Source: Pezicula radicicola (Eukaryota > Ascomycota > Leotiomycetes > Helotiales > Dermateaceae). Taken from it: a stretch of 64,000 nucleotides of DNA. How positions within the stretch are numbered: the first letter of the stretch is position 1; each line of letters starts with the position of its first letter. This document shows, one piece after another, positions 1 to 13,388 of the stretch. Position numbers and translations under genes: made by a program. The DNA is taken from contig PDUO01000003.1 of the NCBI GenBank assembly GCA_003008705.1, positions 1,947,247 to 2,011,246 on the forward strand, written 5' to 3'. The notes under the pieces were generated by a model. The model was not told where the DNA came from, did not search any database, and saw nothing but the letters and a program-made list of their open reading frames with translations.

Positions 1-240
1 GTCGTCAGCAAGTTAGCCATCAACCTTATGGTGTCAAACGCAGACATTAGTCCGGAGCAGCCCATCTCGGCTTATGGTGTTGACTCGCTGGTCGCTGTTG
101 AGCTGCGTAATTGGCTTGGTGGCCAGACGGGGGCTGACATCTCTGTTGTCGACATCCTGCAGTGCAAAAGTATTACAGCGTTGAGTGCAGATGTTGCAAA
201 GTCAAGTAAGATCGTTGCGAAGATTGTTCGTTCGGCTTAA
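1..240 (+). CDS. Polyketide synthase, C-terminal acyl carrier domain (partial)
   Basis: The reading frame is open from the first base of the window and stops at 240, so only the last 79 residues of a larger protein are present. They contain the phosphopantetheine attachment motif GVDSLVAVELRNW, whose serine carries the growing chain, within a typical ACP helix pattern ending in DILQCKSITALS. No thioesterase or reductase follows the ACP. This is the usual end of fungal highly reducing type I synthases, which rely on a separate enzyme for product release; a LovD-like acyltransferase lies at 13.4-14.7 kb. The reducing class is inferred from the ACP sequence and the missing release domain, because the KS, AT, DH and KR domains lie outside the window. 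Confidence 0.88.
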   Translation, partial: VVSKLAINLMVSNADISPEQPISAYGVDSLVAVELRNWLGGQTGADISVVDILQCKSITALSADVAKSSKIVAKIVRSA

Positions 241-542
241 ATGGTAAACTAGATTTGATTTATGTATACTCAAACTATGGGAATTATTAGAGCTGCAGGA
301 AAAGACATGATATATTTCTACTCATTAACGATAGATTTAAACTACCTTATTTGGGACAAGAACATATATTCTCAAACAAGTGGTGATTGGAAACTGATAT
401 AGATCGACTTTCTCACAGCTGTCTTCTGAATCCGTTCCAGGGTTATCAAGGTATACATTGTTCTATTATTTCTAACTTTCCTAAAGCCCTCGAGTCTCGT
501 TTCCCTAAGATTCGTCTTCCATGAACCGTACTCGCATCGTTT
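241..542. other. Convergent intergenic region between PKS and P450
   Basis: About 300 bases separate two convergent stop codons. No ORF with a recognisable product, repeat or RNA gene is seen; it presumably holds both 3' UTRs. Confidence 0.5.
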
Positions 543-2238
543 CTATTTCAACACACGCACTCGCACTCCCTTCGATCCACTCCAAACCTTGGGAAGAACC
601 AAAGTACCAACAAGCTCAATATCTCGATATTCCGTCTCAAACAGCGATAAAACACCCTTATCCTGAGCATGTCGGCACTCGACCGACCCATAGCTCCGAA
701 AGATTCTGGCTATGGCCATGGACAATTCCGTGAAAGCAAGATTCATGCCTACGCATGATCTCGTTCCCCTAGAAAAGGCGAACAAGCTTTTGCCCAGCTG
801 CGGGTTCTCCAACCACCGCTCAGGACGATAACTCCGAGGATCTGGGAAGATATTTTCATCATAGTGCATCAAATACACCGTCATACTAGTTGGTGTACCA
901 GGCGGTATAACCCATGATTTAGTCTTGCCTCTTACAACCATGCTCTCATCAGGAGAAATGTGCGCAATACGACCAGGTACACCATTTCCCATACGTAGAG
1001 CCTCCTGAACACAAGCACGTAGATAAGGCAATCCTTCAATAGTCGCCAACGGCGTGTGCCTATGAATGGAAGGGTCTTGGATCGCCGTCTCCAGTTCTGT
1101 TTTGAGTCTTTCAAGAATAGAAGGAGTTGCAAGAAGAAAGTAAATTGCAACACTCAGAACCCAGGACGTTGTTAGAGTGCCTGCAGCAAGTGTAACAGCT
1201 GCCTCGTCTCCAAGACGGGCAAGGGACTTTTCTTCGGAAGGGAGCTTGCTGTCGAGGATTTCATGGAAAATGGTTCTGTATTGACCTTCTTGGCGTGAAA
1301 GCATGGCTTTTGTAGCTTCTGATTGAATCTCCTAGTTTGGTCACACAATTTAGCAACAGTTTAACCTGGAAGGAAATACGACAACAAAGAGGTTACTGAC
1401 CATTCTTTCCTCAAGAAATCGAGCATAATCAGGGCTCAGTCTCGAACTCAAGCTTTCTGGAAGTGCCTCGAAAATCCTCACAATTATTGGAAAGTGTGCA
1501 AGGAAAGGTAACAGAGCGGCACCATTTTTCGCGCCGTCATGAAATGATGGATCAAATTTGGGATGTCCTAGTCGATCGTGGCATTTTCCAAACGACAACT
1601 CCGTGATAACATCTACAAAAGTGTAATTAATATCAAGGAAGTCACGCATTGGAAAGTAAAACCATATAAGGTACGCAAAGAAGAATTGGGGATCTATGCG
1701 TACCATTTGTAAATGCAGCAGTAGCATGATCGACCATCAAAACATTCCCAGAATTTTGGAAATCAGCAAGTCTATCCAAAAGAAGATCGATTTTGGCATC
1801 GATCAAGGGTTGTAAATTCCTAATTGAAGTCTTTGAAAAGAAGGGGTTCAGAGCTGATCTTCGTATTCGATGCAGGTCATGCGGATTCGTATTTAATGAA
1901 GCACCTGGAACTCCGAAAATGTCGGTAAAAAATGACCATTTATCCCTCTTGTGGTTATGGCTGGTGTATAGAACATCCATGAAAGCGGGATCAATCACAT
2001 GTACTTCCTCCGGGCTGATGCGAACGACTGGTCCATACTTCTCGTGCAATTCTTTGAGCTTGAATAAATACCGCCCTTGCAATATAACATCGTAGTAGAA
2101 CTGGTACGCCCGAGTAGCCGCCGCAATTTTGGGGCCAGGGATATGCTTGATCGGACTTAAATAGAGACGGTGGAAAACTCTGGTAATAGCATAGATTATG
2201 ATGGCAAGGAGGACTAGAAGAGCTAGAGAGAAGGGCAT
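543..2238 (-). CDS. Cytochrome P450 monooxygenase
   Basis: Three exons (2238-1704, 1612-1401, 1331-543) join in frame to 511 residues, normal for a microsomal fungal P450. An N-terminal membrane anchor (residues about 2-18) is followed by the proline-rich hinge KHIPGPK. The I-helix threonine region reads AGTLTTSW, the ExxR-type helix is present (CVQEALRM), the PERW motif is clear, and the haem ligand loop is FSRGTRSCVGMNLA with the cysteine thiolate. An in-frame ATG further upstream lacks the anchor context, so 2238 is chosen as the start. The gene converges on the PKS end and diverges from UgmA. It probably hydroxylates or epoxidises the polyketide at the ER; the substrate cannot be read from sequence. 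The general pattern resembles the trichodiene-oxygenase-like fungal P450s. Confidence 0.9.
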
Positions 2239-3560
2239 GGTTGAGGTGGGATTGTATTCGACGTTTGGTGATTGTATTAGGGAAAAGAACCGTATATGGT
2301 GAAACCAGAGATAGTTATAGTATTTGCAAGGGACTTTGGCCACCCTGTGACTGTGGGATGGCTGAGTACCCCCCTCTAACATGGGTTGGTTCTTCGTACA
2401 TACATCTCACTGCATACTTCACCGCTTCCCAATCAGGTAGTACTAGGTTATGCATAGTGCGTTTAACCCTGTTAGTGGTAATTCTTTCGTCACACACGAC
2501 AGAAATAACTACCTTTTTATAAGATTATTTTTTACTACAGCTACCCAAGTTCACACCCCCTCTTAGCCCCTTTAATTCACCTCGCTAAGTTTCTTAGAAT
2601 GATTAAGCGAAATAGGGGATGTACGGAAGGTAAGATTACAAAAGGTGCGAAAGGTACAAATACAGTAATCCAGTGAAATCCTTTGGCTTCGCTTTTTTTT
2701 TACCCTACAACTTGAAAAGAAAAAATTCCCTCTGCCTTCTCAGAGCTTCTTTTTAATACAGACGCCCTTGATTCGCAACGGCGGAGACCCCTGACAATGC
2801 AGCAAAGCATTAAGAGCACGTGACATACTTCCAGCTCCATGAGGAACCCTAAAGAACTTAATAGGTTCGGACTTGTTCGCAAGTTCTTTTGGGGCTCTGA
2901 CAATAAATTCCGGACAGAGGTACCAACAAGTTCCGCTATTGATTATTACCCGAATATCATGTCGTGCTTCATTCCGGGCCCGCAGAAATTTGACCGCGTA
3001 TCATATTGATTGGGAAACTCAGATGCTTCAGCTCTAGTCGCCAAGTCGATAGAAAAGCTCCACCAACGCCCTGTTGATAATGCTACTTACTGTACAGTAG
3101 TAGGCAGTGAAGGCAAAGACCTGCGTCTCTTTGAAAAGCCCCATTAAGATGTGGTTTCTCGTTGGCGCATTAGTTTGTTGATTCTATTCTGTCGCTGAGG
3201 TCGATTCAGGGGTAAACAGGCCAAATGGGTAGTCTGGGGGTGGGGGTCCATAACATAACGAGGAGGCTGACCCCCAGATCGAGAGAGGTCAGGACTACGA
3301 GTAGCGAGCTGATTGGCTAATGATGGCGTGAATACCAAAAATCTCCGATCTGACAGCAACGGAAACTAAGAGCGGCAAACTACTTACATAGCTTCATCCC
3401 TTCTCCAAGACAAACAAAAAGTTTCCTATATGCGATACCTCAAGCCAATTGCAAAAAGTAAACTCAATTCGGCCTCGAGACACACTATTCGCGACACCAA
3501 TTCAGATCATCTCATCAAATCTGTGTTCTGCCCCTCAGCGTGGCCATCGATCGATCAATA
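2239..3560. other. Divergent intergenic region, P450 / UDP-galactopyranose mutase
   Basis: About 1.3 kb lie between divergent starts. It contains a polyT/polyA-rich part (2500-2700) and several short ORFs without recognisable products. No CCTCGG element was seen. It probably holds both promoters; nothing else can be supported. Confidence 0.4.
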
Positions 3561-5907
<2,347 letters not shown>

Positions 5908-6581
5908 ACGGCACAGGAAAGTAAGAGGCAGTCTAGGGGGAGGCAAAAAAGGAAGGAAGAAAGATAAAATAAGGTACCTAGCAGAGCATACACTAGTGCT
6001 AGAGGGGAACTAGTACTACAGGGAAGTTATATAGCTTTTTAGAGAAGGGGAGGGTAGAGAGAGGTAGAGAGGAAGAAATCTTATTTAAATAACGATAAAA
6101 TAAAAAAATCTCTAATAAGTATACTATTAGAATTTTTTAAATTAGAGCTCTTAATTAAGCGTATATTAACTTAGATTAATATAGTTTATATAAAGTTAAA
6201 AAGAGATTAGACTTTTAGTTTAAAAGACAATAATAAAATAATACTTAGTATAATTAATAGTACTATAGGGCTAGTGTTCTTAATACACAAATACAGTTCT
6301 AATAAAAGCTTATTGTATATAGAGGGAAATATTACTCTAGGTATTATTAATTTACAGGTACAGAAACAATAGAAAGAAACATACATATATAGTAGAAGAC
6401 GAGCTATACCACTTGCATAGGGATAGCAGCACTTATTTGATAAGGGCATTCAAAGGATTTTTGTTGCCTTATAAGCCATATAACTATACCTTAGCTAGGT
6501 ATATAGAACCAAGTCTGTATAAGGCCTTCGGCCTTGGACCGGACTCTAAATTGACTCCACACACACACACACAGAAGTCTA
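5908..6581. repeat. AT-rich, TA-rich island
   Basis: Between UgmA and FMO1 the sequence becomes strongly A/T with many TA steps and polyA/polyT stretches (about 5940-6420), unlike the coding regions beside it. This fits RIP-mutated or otherwise degenerated repeat DNA. A (CA)n microsatellite lies near 6557-6573. No coding capacity is recognisable. Confidence 0.55.
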
Positions 6582-8932
6582 CTAATCTAAAACTGGCATA
6601 ACTCTACGTTCTCCTTCATAAACAGGAAGAGGAGTCCCAAGAGTCTTTGCCTTTATCTGAAGAGCGACAAAACGAGGCATAAACCGTGCTTGGCCGATAG
6701 CACCACCAACCATAAACAATCCGGGATCTTCAAAGACAAATTAGCATCTTTTTTGTCCATGATGTATTGTTGTTTACTTACGTCCAGATGGCCTAAAGGC
6801 ACCCCTAATCTCTCCTTCAGCATCTAAGCCCCAGTAGTCTTCTACCTGATTTGCAACATTCCCGCCAAGCAGATTACCAATAAGTAACTTCACGTTTCCA
6901 AGGAAGCCAGTACAGAAAACAATAACATCTGCTCTCAACTTGTCACCGTTTGCGAACTCTAAACCATTTTCTGTGTAGGCGACAGGGAGTGAGTCGGATT
7001 TGATCTTGATCTGTGTGCAGTGGTCACGTCAGCTCTACTAAAGGTAGCCACCTATAAAGAGCCTTAACTACTCAGAAATGAAAACCATACCTCGCCCTCA
7101 ACAATCTTCTCTGATGCACCCACATCCATATAATGTGCTCCCTGGCGCTCGAACATGTTGTACAACATATCTCCGTCGCGGTCGAGTAGAAAGCCTGCCT
7201 TTTCGAGGTTGTCAAACCTCTTTTTGTCTGCTGCTGCTCTTCCCAATAAGGAGAACCTGCTCATCAGCCTGGATACAGCATTAGGACCAGTTAGAACGAT
7301 CCGATCTGCCATCTCGGTTGTTCGATCTTTGGTGTATACCACTAGAGTTGATTAGTTGCACATATCAAGAGTCAACTCTAGGGAACATTTACTCTTGTGC
7401 GCGGGCATATAGTGCTCAACGGGGACAACCACTGGGCAGATCTGTTAGTGAACGGCGCACTAAGAGGTTCGAAACAAAGCTACATACGAGTCTTTGATCG
7501 CTGCACCATTGTCACTGATGCTAAACCGGCTTTAAGCATATCCATTGCTACATCATGTGCTATAAATGTTAACTTGTATAGCCAATATCTGCAAGACCTT
7601 TCTTACCTGTATTAGCAGTGCCAACAATAACACCATGCTTCCCTTTCCATTCTGTTGGGGATTTGTACACGCCAGAATGGAGCTTCACTCCTTTAAAAAT
7701 TTCCTGTATCCAAGAGTAGAGTGAGAAAATGGCCCTTTACAAATACATTCTTCAAAGCGAACCTCGTTTTCATATTTCGGAGTAAGAGGCACTTGAGAGC
7801 CTCCACCAACAGCGAGGACGACCCAGCGGGCAGTTACTTGTTGCACTTCGTCACTGCGGACAAGGTTCAGCGTCCAAATTTCTTCCTCCTCATCCCATGA
7901 GCCACTCTCTAGGGTCGTGGAAGTCCACAAGTTCTCAAAGCTGATCAGCTCAGGCAGGGGCTTCTTGAGTGCGGCAAACTTACTATGTCATACTTCTTGA
8001 CCCAGCGATGGTATGCATCAGCCAACTCGTCCTTAACGAGGAATTCTTGGTAAGTGTCCGGGAATGTTTTCTCGAAGGGCAATTGAGCTGTGAAAAGTCA
8101 ACGTATGCTCGGTTGTGGTTGTATTCCCACTGATTGTCTCACCAAATTCCCGTATGGTATGCACTGTAGCTTGTCAGCTTCTATTGAAAAGTCACGGGTT
8201 GGAGGAAGTAGCTTGGTGAAGCTTACATCTTGTGGAGTCATATCGTGTCCTCCAGCTGTCTCCAGCTTGGGCGTGCTTGTCTATGACAACATATGATAGT
8301 CCCAAGGCCTTGAGCCGACCACCAGTGCACAAGCCGGCCTGTCCACCACCAACAACAACGGTGTCAAAATGCGACTTTTCGCCATTTGAATAACCGTTAA
8401 CACCATTGGTGTCATGAGCACCATTGCTGATACCGTTTACAGCATCTGTGCCGCTCAAAAAAGAGTGAACTGGCTCCAGGCAGTCAACGCTCTCATGACC
8501 GTTAAGTTCTTCCAAGATTGTCCGCAAAACCCAAATTTTCCACTCGCCGTTCACAGGGACGACAGACAAGAAACCACTCGCAGTAGTTGCAGGAATTCCA
8601 CTGGTTTCGAACGTGAAATACATTTCGATCCACGCAAATTTGCCAGGACGCATAACGTGGCCCGGGTGCTCAATCACAAAATTCCGGGGTTTCACTACAT
8701 TAGAGGTTTCTCTAAAAACATTTCCAATCGAACCTGGTCCGTAGAACGTTCGTATTGAACCAGTAAGTGCAAAGTGGTCTCTCCATACCGCATCGTCCTT
8801 AAAGTTCTTCCCTTCCAAGGAGTTGAGGATCTGAGTGAATTGCTTAGATATCGCTTTCGTATCGACATCTTCCTTGATGGGGCTAGCGGGTAGCGCTACG
8901 GGAAGGTACGGTAGTACGTATTTGTGAGGCAT
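6582..8932 (-). CDS. Flavin-containing monooxygenase with N-terminal NTF2/SnoaL-like domain (FMO1)
   Basis: Ten exons (8932-8227, 8163-8143, 8087-7984, 7948-7763, 7703-7607, 7559-7488, 7431-7393, 7341-7091, 7010-6782, 6727-6582) give 616 residues with no stops. Residues about 30-165 form an NTF2/SnoaL-like region (DDAVWRDHFALTG .. GEWKIWVLRTI). After a Gly/Asn-rich linker comes the FAD Rossmann motif VVVGGGQAGL, then RYDST-LHTIREF, ATG-type (LAVGGGSQVP) and NADPH-binding GTANTAHD motifs, and a C-terminal VIVFCTGFLGN segment. It should use NADPH and O2 to oxygenate a soft nucleophile or ketone (hydroxylation or Baeyer-Villiger type). A paralogue lies at 32.4-34.6 kb. The gene is divergent from the CMD-like gene over 443 bases. 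The substrate is unknown. Confidence 0.9.
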
Positions 8933-9375
8933 ATTTGCTGGTTATCTGTAAATCTTGAATACGAGAAATGATGAGATGGGAAGAGTTGGGAAGAGTATTT
9001 ACAAATTGGAATCATGGATACAGATATACATTAAAAAAGCGTGGATATAGCTCTGTATATTCAAGTTACAGTGGTCCGACCTCTGATCACGGGTTCCTAT
9101 GTGTCGGCAAAGCGGCCAAAATATCTGAAGTGGGAATTGAACCTTCGGTGATGGAAGTGGGGGAGTAAGTTCGTTCGGGATTTGGAACTTCACCGTCTCC
9201 TAATAGAAAGCAACTCCAAATTGCAAATGGCCGAGGCAAATCCATACTATTGCGAAACCAAAGAATTCTCTACGACTCACCAAATCTTATCCCCAGCCAA
9301 ATCGCAAGTGTTTTGTGTAGAGAAAGTTTTTGGCTACATAAGTTCTCTGAATATTGACGACATTAATGTCATTAA
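8933..9375. promoter_or_regulatory. Bidirectional promoter region FMO1 / CMD-like gene
   Basis: 443 bases lie between divergent start codons. A tRNA B-box lookalike on the minus strand near 9130 has no matching stem. No CCTCGG element was seen, unlike the acyl-catabolic promoters further right. Confidence 0.45.
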
Positions 9376-10251
9376 ATGGCATCGTTAAACTTTCTATCTG
9401 CCTTTCGCAGTCGCGAGGGGGAAGATAATATTTTGAAAGCCAAGTGGTACATCGCCGCCGTATAGTGTCCCCATACTCCAGAAATTCATAGGATTTTGCT
9501 AAATTGCGAAGGCAGCCGGTCTAACTGCTGCTGGTGCTGGGGAGCTGGTACTAGAGTTGTACCGCTTGGCATCGGCCGACCTCCTACTTGAGGACAAGAA
9601 GATAGTACAGCGAAGAATCAAAGAGGCCATATTAAAGGGCTCAATTCTTTACGGAGTGCCTCGAATGGGGCAGGCCTTGGGTCCATTAAATCATGGGATC
9701 CCCGATGAAGAGATAGATAACTATGGGCCCAGGTAATCACCCTTCAAGCCTGATTTTCCATCATTGGGTATCACATGTGCTAATTATCTCTGGATTGAAG
9801 AACGGAAGCTTTAGATGAGGAAGGGGAGAATGAGAGAGTGTCAAGACGAGGTCACGCATATTTCGATAAACTCTGGAACCCTGCTGGGGCAGAAGCAATG
9901 AGAGACAGGCTTACAAAGTATCAAAAAGATCAACGTTGGTTCTCTTATCAAAATGTGTTTTGCTATGACCCAGACTCTGACGACGTTATAGAACTTTTGG
10001 TACAGAGCATCTACGAGCAGTGGATGAGCGAGGATCGCATTCTGTCGGATGTCGAGACACAGATGTGCAACACCACGCTTCTCACTTGCTGGGAATCTCC
10101 AGTTCATGCGCTTTGGCATACGAAAGGGGTTGTTCGATTGGGAGGGACTGTAGAGCAGGCAAAGTTTGCCCAAGATCTAGGGATTGCTATTGCCAAAGAG
10201 TTCGGCTCCAAGACTGGAGACATCACAATGGTTGATGAAATTGATTTCTAG
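9376..10251 (+). CDS. Carboxymuconolactone decarboxylase / AhpD-like protein
   Basis: Three exons (9376-9459, 9512-9732, 9801-10251) give 251 residues. The core follows the fungal CMD-like pattern: ADLLLEDKKIVQRRIKEAI, then GSILYGVPRMGQAL, IPDEEIDNYGPR, RRGHAYFDKLW, and a C-terminal half with ETQMCN and CWESPVHALWH. The paired Cys and His residues suit the AhpD/CMD helical fold. The family includes decarboxylases and isomerases acting on lactone ring-cleavage products, as well as peroxidase-like proteins, so the reaction here is open. The 84-base first exon is inferred: an in-frame TAA lies just before the second exon, and the proposed 52-base intron is the only simple join found. The gene shares a short divergent promoter with FMO1, suggesting common control. 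Confidence 0.78.
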
Positions 10252-11022
10252 GCAGCCATATGGGTTGAGAATTTACAAATAGATTGAGACTATAGTATTT
10301 CCCAGAGAAAGACTGATAGTCAATGAATACAACGACCTGCATCTCACAACCTTTCATGAGCTTGTTGATGATAAGACGGAGGCAACACAACCTTCACAAT
10401 CTGGCGTTAGCTCAGGCCTTGTATATCCATCTACCCCCTTCCTCCGTTATGATACCACCATAGCTCTCTCACCAAGCTCAATCAAAGCCCCGATCCGCGT
10501 TCCGGTATGCCCATAATGCGGAGACCCTGAATAATCCACCAAGGCGATTTACCGCTCCATGAACCCGTCACAACCTCTTGGGAAGTTCCCACGTCGCGTT
10601 CTATCACTTTGTCCCCTTCGACTTCACGGGTTCAATATCTTATTGCCGACCTGAGGTTCGCGTTGAAAATATACATCTAGATCTAAGGGTTTCATGTAAG
10701 TTGAGGTGTGCTAAGATTTCCGAGTACGCAAAATTTCATGGAAAGTGGAAAGCCGACTGTTTGTAGCTTTAACGGGTTGAGCAGATAACATTGTGAGGGG
10801 CGATTTGGAAGTGGCTGCGGCCTTTAGAGGCTATGGATTTCAGAAATCATATAGTCTGAGATGTAATGCGCATAAAAGGGAGTATTCGAGTTGAATTAAG
10901 TCCAAGAACCACAAGCAGCAGAGTTATCGGCTAGAGAGCTGCAATTGTCCAAATAGACCATGCTGCAATACATGTCACAGAGAAATCACCGAGAACCCAG
11001 CTGTCCTTCATCACAACCCCCA
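10252..11022. other. Convergent intergenic region, CMD-like / VOC dioxygenase
   Basis: About 770 bases lie between convergent stops. Short ORFs do not resemble known proteins; no repeat or RNA gene is seen. Confidence 0.4.
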
Positions 11023-11613
11023 TCAGTGTTTGAGATGAGCTGGGTTGGCTCTCTCTGCCGTCTCATCTCGCCTCATAATATCCTCTTTACTATGACCAGC
11101 CTGCAGGCGAGCTACCAAATCCTTCTCTGGATCAAAAATAACACCGATGGGATTATTTGAGAAGGCATTCGAGTTCATAAAGTCGGTGGCTGTGTCGACA
11201 TCGTCATAGGTATCGACCTGCGTCTCAAGGCGGTTTCCATCCGGGTCCTCGTAGTAGATCGACATGGTGATACCGTGGTTGACGCACCACATGGGCAAAA
11301 TTCCCTTCTTTTTCCGTTGGCGGTATGACATGGCAAGGTCTTCGAGAGTGTTGAAGCCAAATGCAATGTGCTCCAGGCCTGCACTTGACTGCACTTTGTC
11401 TCCGGTGCCAGGAATCTTGCTAATGGCGATGCGGTGGTGCTCGTGGTCGAAGCACAGGAAAGAGATAAAGCCCTTCTCAAAGCGCGCTTCAGCGTTGAGA
11501 AATGTCTTATAGTAGTCCACCATCTCTTCGAATTTGTTTGTTCGGAGGAAGATATGGGCCAGCGTCGCTGGGCGAATCACTGTATCGCCTGGGTTATCGA
11601 AGTCGAGCGCCAT
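11023..11613 (-). CDS. VOC-superfamily protein, extradiol (ring-cleaving) dioxygenase type
   Basis: A single-exon gene of 196 residues. The vicinal-oxygen-chelate fold is supported by HIFLRT near the N-terminus, GLEHIAFGF in the middle and YYEDPDGNRLETQVD near the end. His20, His82 and Glu130 are placed as the two-His-one-Glu metal triad used by type I extradiol dioxygenases and glyoxalases. The DPDGNRLE signature is typical of catechol 2,3-dioxygenase-like proteins of the biphenyl-diol class. The frame continues upstream to another ATG at 11865, but homology begins only near MALDFDNPGDTV, so 11613 is taken as the start. Ring cleavage of a catechol-type product is inferred from family and from the aromatic hydroxylase and FAH-type hydrolase in the same cluster. 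A glyoxalase or bleomycin-resistance-like role cannot be excluded. Confidence 0.82.
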   Translation of the reverse strand: MALDFDNPGDTVIRPATLAHIFLRTNKFEEMVDYYKTFLNAEARFEKGFISFLCFDHEHHRIAISKIPGTGDKVQSSAGLEHIAFGFNTLEDLAMSYRQRKKKGILPMWCVNHGITMSIYYEDPDGNRLETQVDTYDDVDTATDFMNSNAFSNNPIGVIFDPEKDLVARLQAGHSKEDIMRRDETAERANPAHLKH

Positions 11614-12034
11614 GGCTTCTGTATCTTGTGATATCGTTTGAGCTGTAGGAAATGCGAGCTGCTCGAGGTCATTTAGGCATGGCCGAAGATGAAATGTCAT
11701 AAATGGCTTAAGAATGACCATGAGGCATTCTAAGCCGACTGAGTGAGGAGTACCGTGCGCAGTGGGTGCAGTCCGATCAGATGAGATGCATCTGAGGGGG
11801 GTTTCCGACAATATCCTGTACCTCGCTACTCCACCACCCATCTCGGTGCTTGAACGGGGCTGCATGCCATTTCCAATGGAGTAAACACCGGCTTAACAAA
11901 TCCACAAAGAAATTCGCTGTCAAAGCTATGTTCGTCATGGAGTCTGGATATATAAGAAGTTTGACATACCTTTGCGTAGCTATATCTCCAAATATATCCA
12001 GGACCATCACCATATCTCAAAAAACTAATCTACA
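11614..12034. promoter_or_regulatory. Bidirectional promoter region VOC dioxygenase / SDR1
   Basis: 421 bases lie between divergent start codons. The sequence is not AT-rich and carries no recognisable gene; an alternative in-frame extension of the VOC ORF overlaps its left half. No CCTCGG element. Confidence 0.45.
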
Positions 12035-12922
12035 ATGCCAGTTCAAAAAATTGCCATCGTGACAGGTGCCGCTGGTGGTATTGGCAAAGCCCTAAGCAAG
12101 AGACTTCTGGAACGTAACTATCGAGTCATGCTGGCCGACATCAACAGCACAGAGGGAGAGAAGGTGCAAGAGGAGCTCGGGGACAACACACTCTTCGTGA
12201 AGACCGATGTGTCTGACTACGAATCAACCGCGGGGATGTTCAAGAAGGCCTTCGAATGGGGCGGGCGCATTGATTTCTTCGCTGCCAACGCTGGCGTTGC
12301 GGAGTCCGAATCCATATATGCGCTGCCGCCTGCTGGGAAGGAGCCGCCGAAGCCAAGCTTGAAGATCATGGATGTTGATTGCCTTTCTGTGATATATGGC
12401 CTACGGCTGTTCAGGTGGTATGTACGGAAGAGCGGCACCGGTGAGGGCGGGAGAATGGTGGTGACGGCCAGCCAGGCTGGTCTCTACCCGATGTATGTTG
12501 CACCGGTCTACTGTGCTGCAAAGTCTGCCGTAAGTAAAGATTCGTTCCATGGTCACAAAATATGCTTTCGCTGACGACTGTAGGTTGTTGGACTCGTGCG
12601 AGCGACGGGGAAGAAGCTTCGTGACGATGAACATATCACTCTTAACGCCATCTGCCCGGGTCCAGTCAACACAGGCATTTCACCAGACATGACCAAGGTC
12701 GTGCCATTAGAACAGATGACACCAATGAAGCTCGTCATAGATGCCTTTGAAAAATTCATTGACGACGACAGCCTCAGCGGCGAGATCTGCGAAACGTCGA
12801 ACGAGAAGATGTATTTTCGCAAGCATCTGGAATACTCAGATGATAACGCCAAAGAGCTCAATGAAGACATGCTGAATGTGGTGAAGTGGAAGAACTTGTA
12901 TGAACGGACGGAAAAACATTAA
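12035..12922 (+). CDS. Short-chain dehydrogenase/reductase (SDR1)
   Basis: Two exons (12035-12529 and 12584-12922; GTAAGT..TAG intron) give 277 residues, typical of classical SDRs. The nucleotide-binding TGAAGGIG motif is at residues 10-17, with an acidic residue after beta-2 (LADI) favouring NAD(H). The NAG motif (AANAGVA) is present, as are the catalytic Ser (TASQAG) and the Tyr/Lys pair in YCAAK. The later CPGPVNTGI block is also typical. It most resembles the 15-hydroxyprostaglandin-dehydrogenase-like branch, so it should oxidise a secondary alcohol or reduce a ketone. It is divergent from the VOC dioxygenase gene, which suggests a linked step, but the substrate is unknown. Confidence 0.9.
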
Positions 12923-13388
12923 ATTGCTTGTGTTGATTGTGGACTTGAATGCTGATATATTGTTGAAGATGTGGTTAGCACTGACTTGAGGCGGTTAGAC
13001 ATGATCTTGCATAGTTTGAGCTTGCGTTGAGGAGGCCATATAAACCCCCATATACAGCCAAGCAATGGATAAAGTCGACGTGCGGCACCAGGCTTTGATT
13101 AAAATTTACGTAGGTTGTGAAATTCAACTAGTGATCTCTGGACCTCCATTCCTATCTTGGCCTGATAATTCTCGCTGGAAGGGGAGCACTATCATACAGA
13201 GAAGAGAACTTTCTCGGCAGAGGTCATACTGTATCAATATAAATGCTAATGAACATCTCAAATTTAGAAAGTCATTTCTTTGGTCGACTAGTCACTGCCC
13301 GCAGTTTATTCGGTCTAGTAGTATTTTCGCTGCAAGTAACATAGAGTTTTCAGCCACAATTAATATCTTGGAATATACATATATTTTT
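12923..13388. other. Convergent intergenic region SDR1 / LovD-like
   Basis: 466 bases lie between convergent stops. No recognisable gene or repeat. Confidence 0.4.

Noticed and set aside
9080..9170. A possible tRNA on the minus strand (GGTTCAATTCC B-box)
   Set aside because: The bases around the T-loop do not form a T-stem, and no D-arm, anticodon arm or acceptor stem could be built.
11614..11865. An 84-residue N-terminal extension of the VOC dioxygenase
   Set aside because: The extension has no domain similarity, and the family fold begins at the internal ATG.
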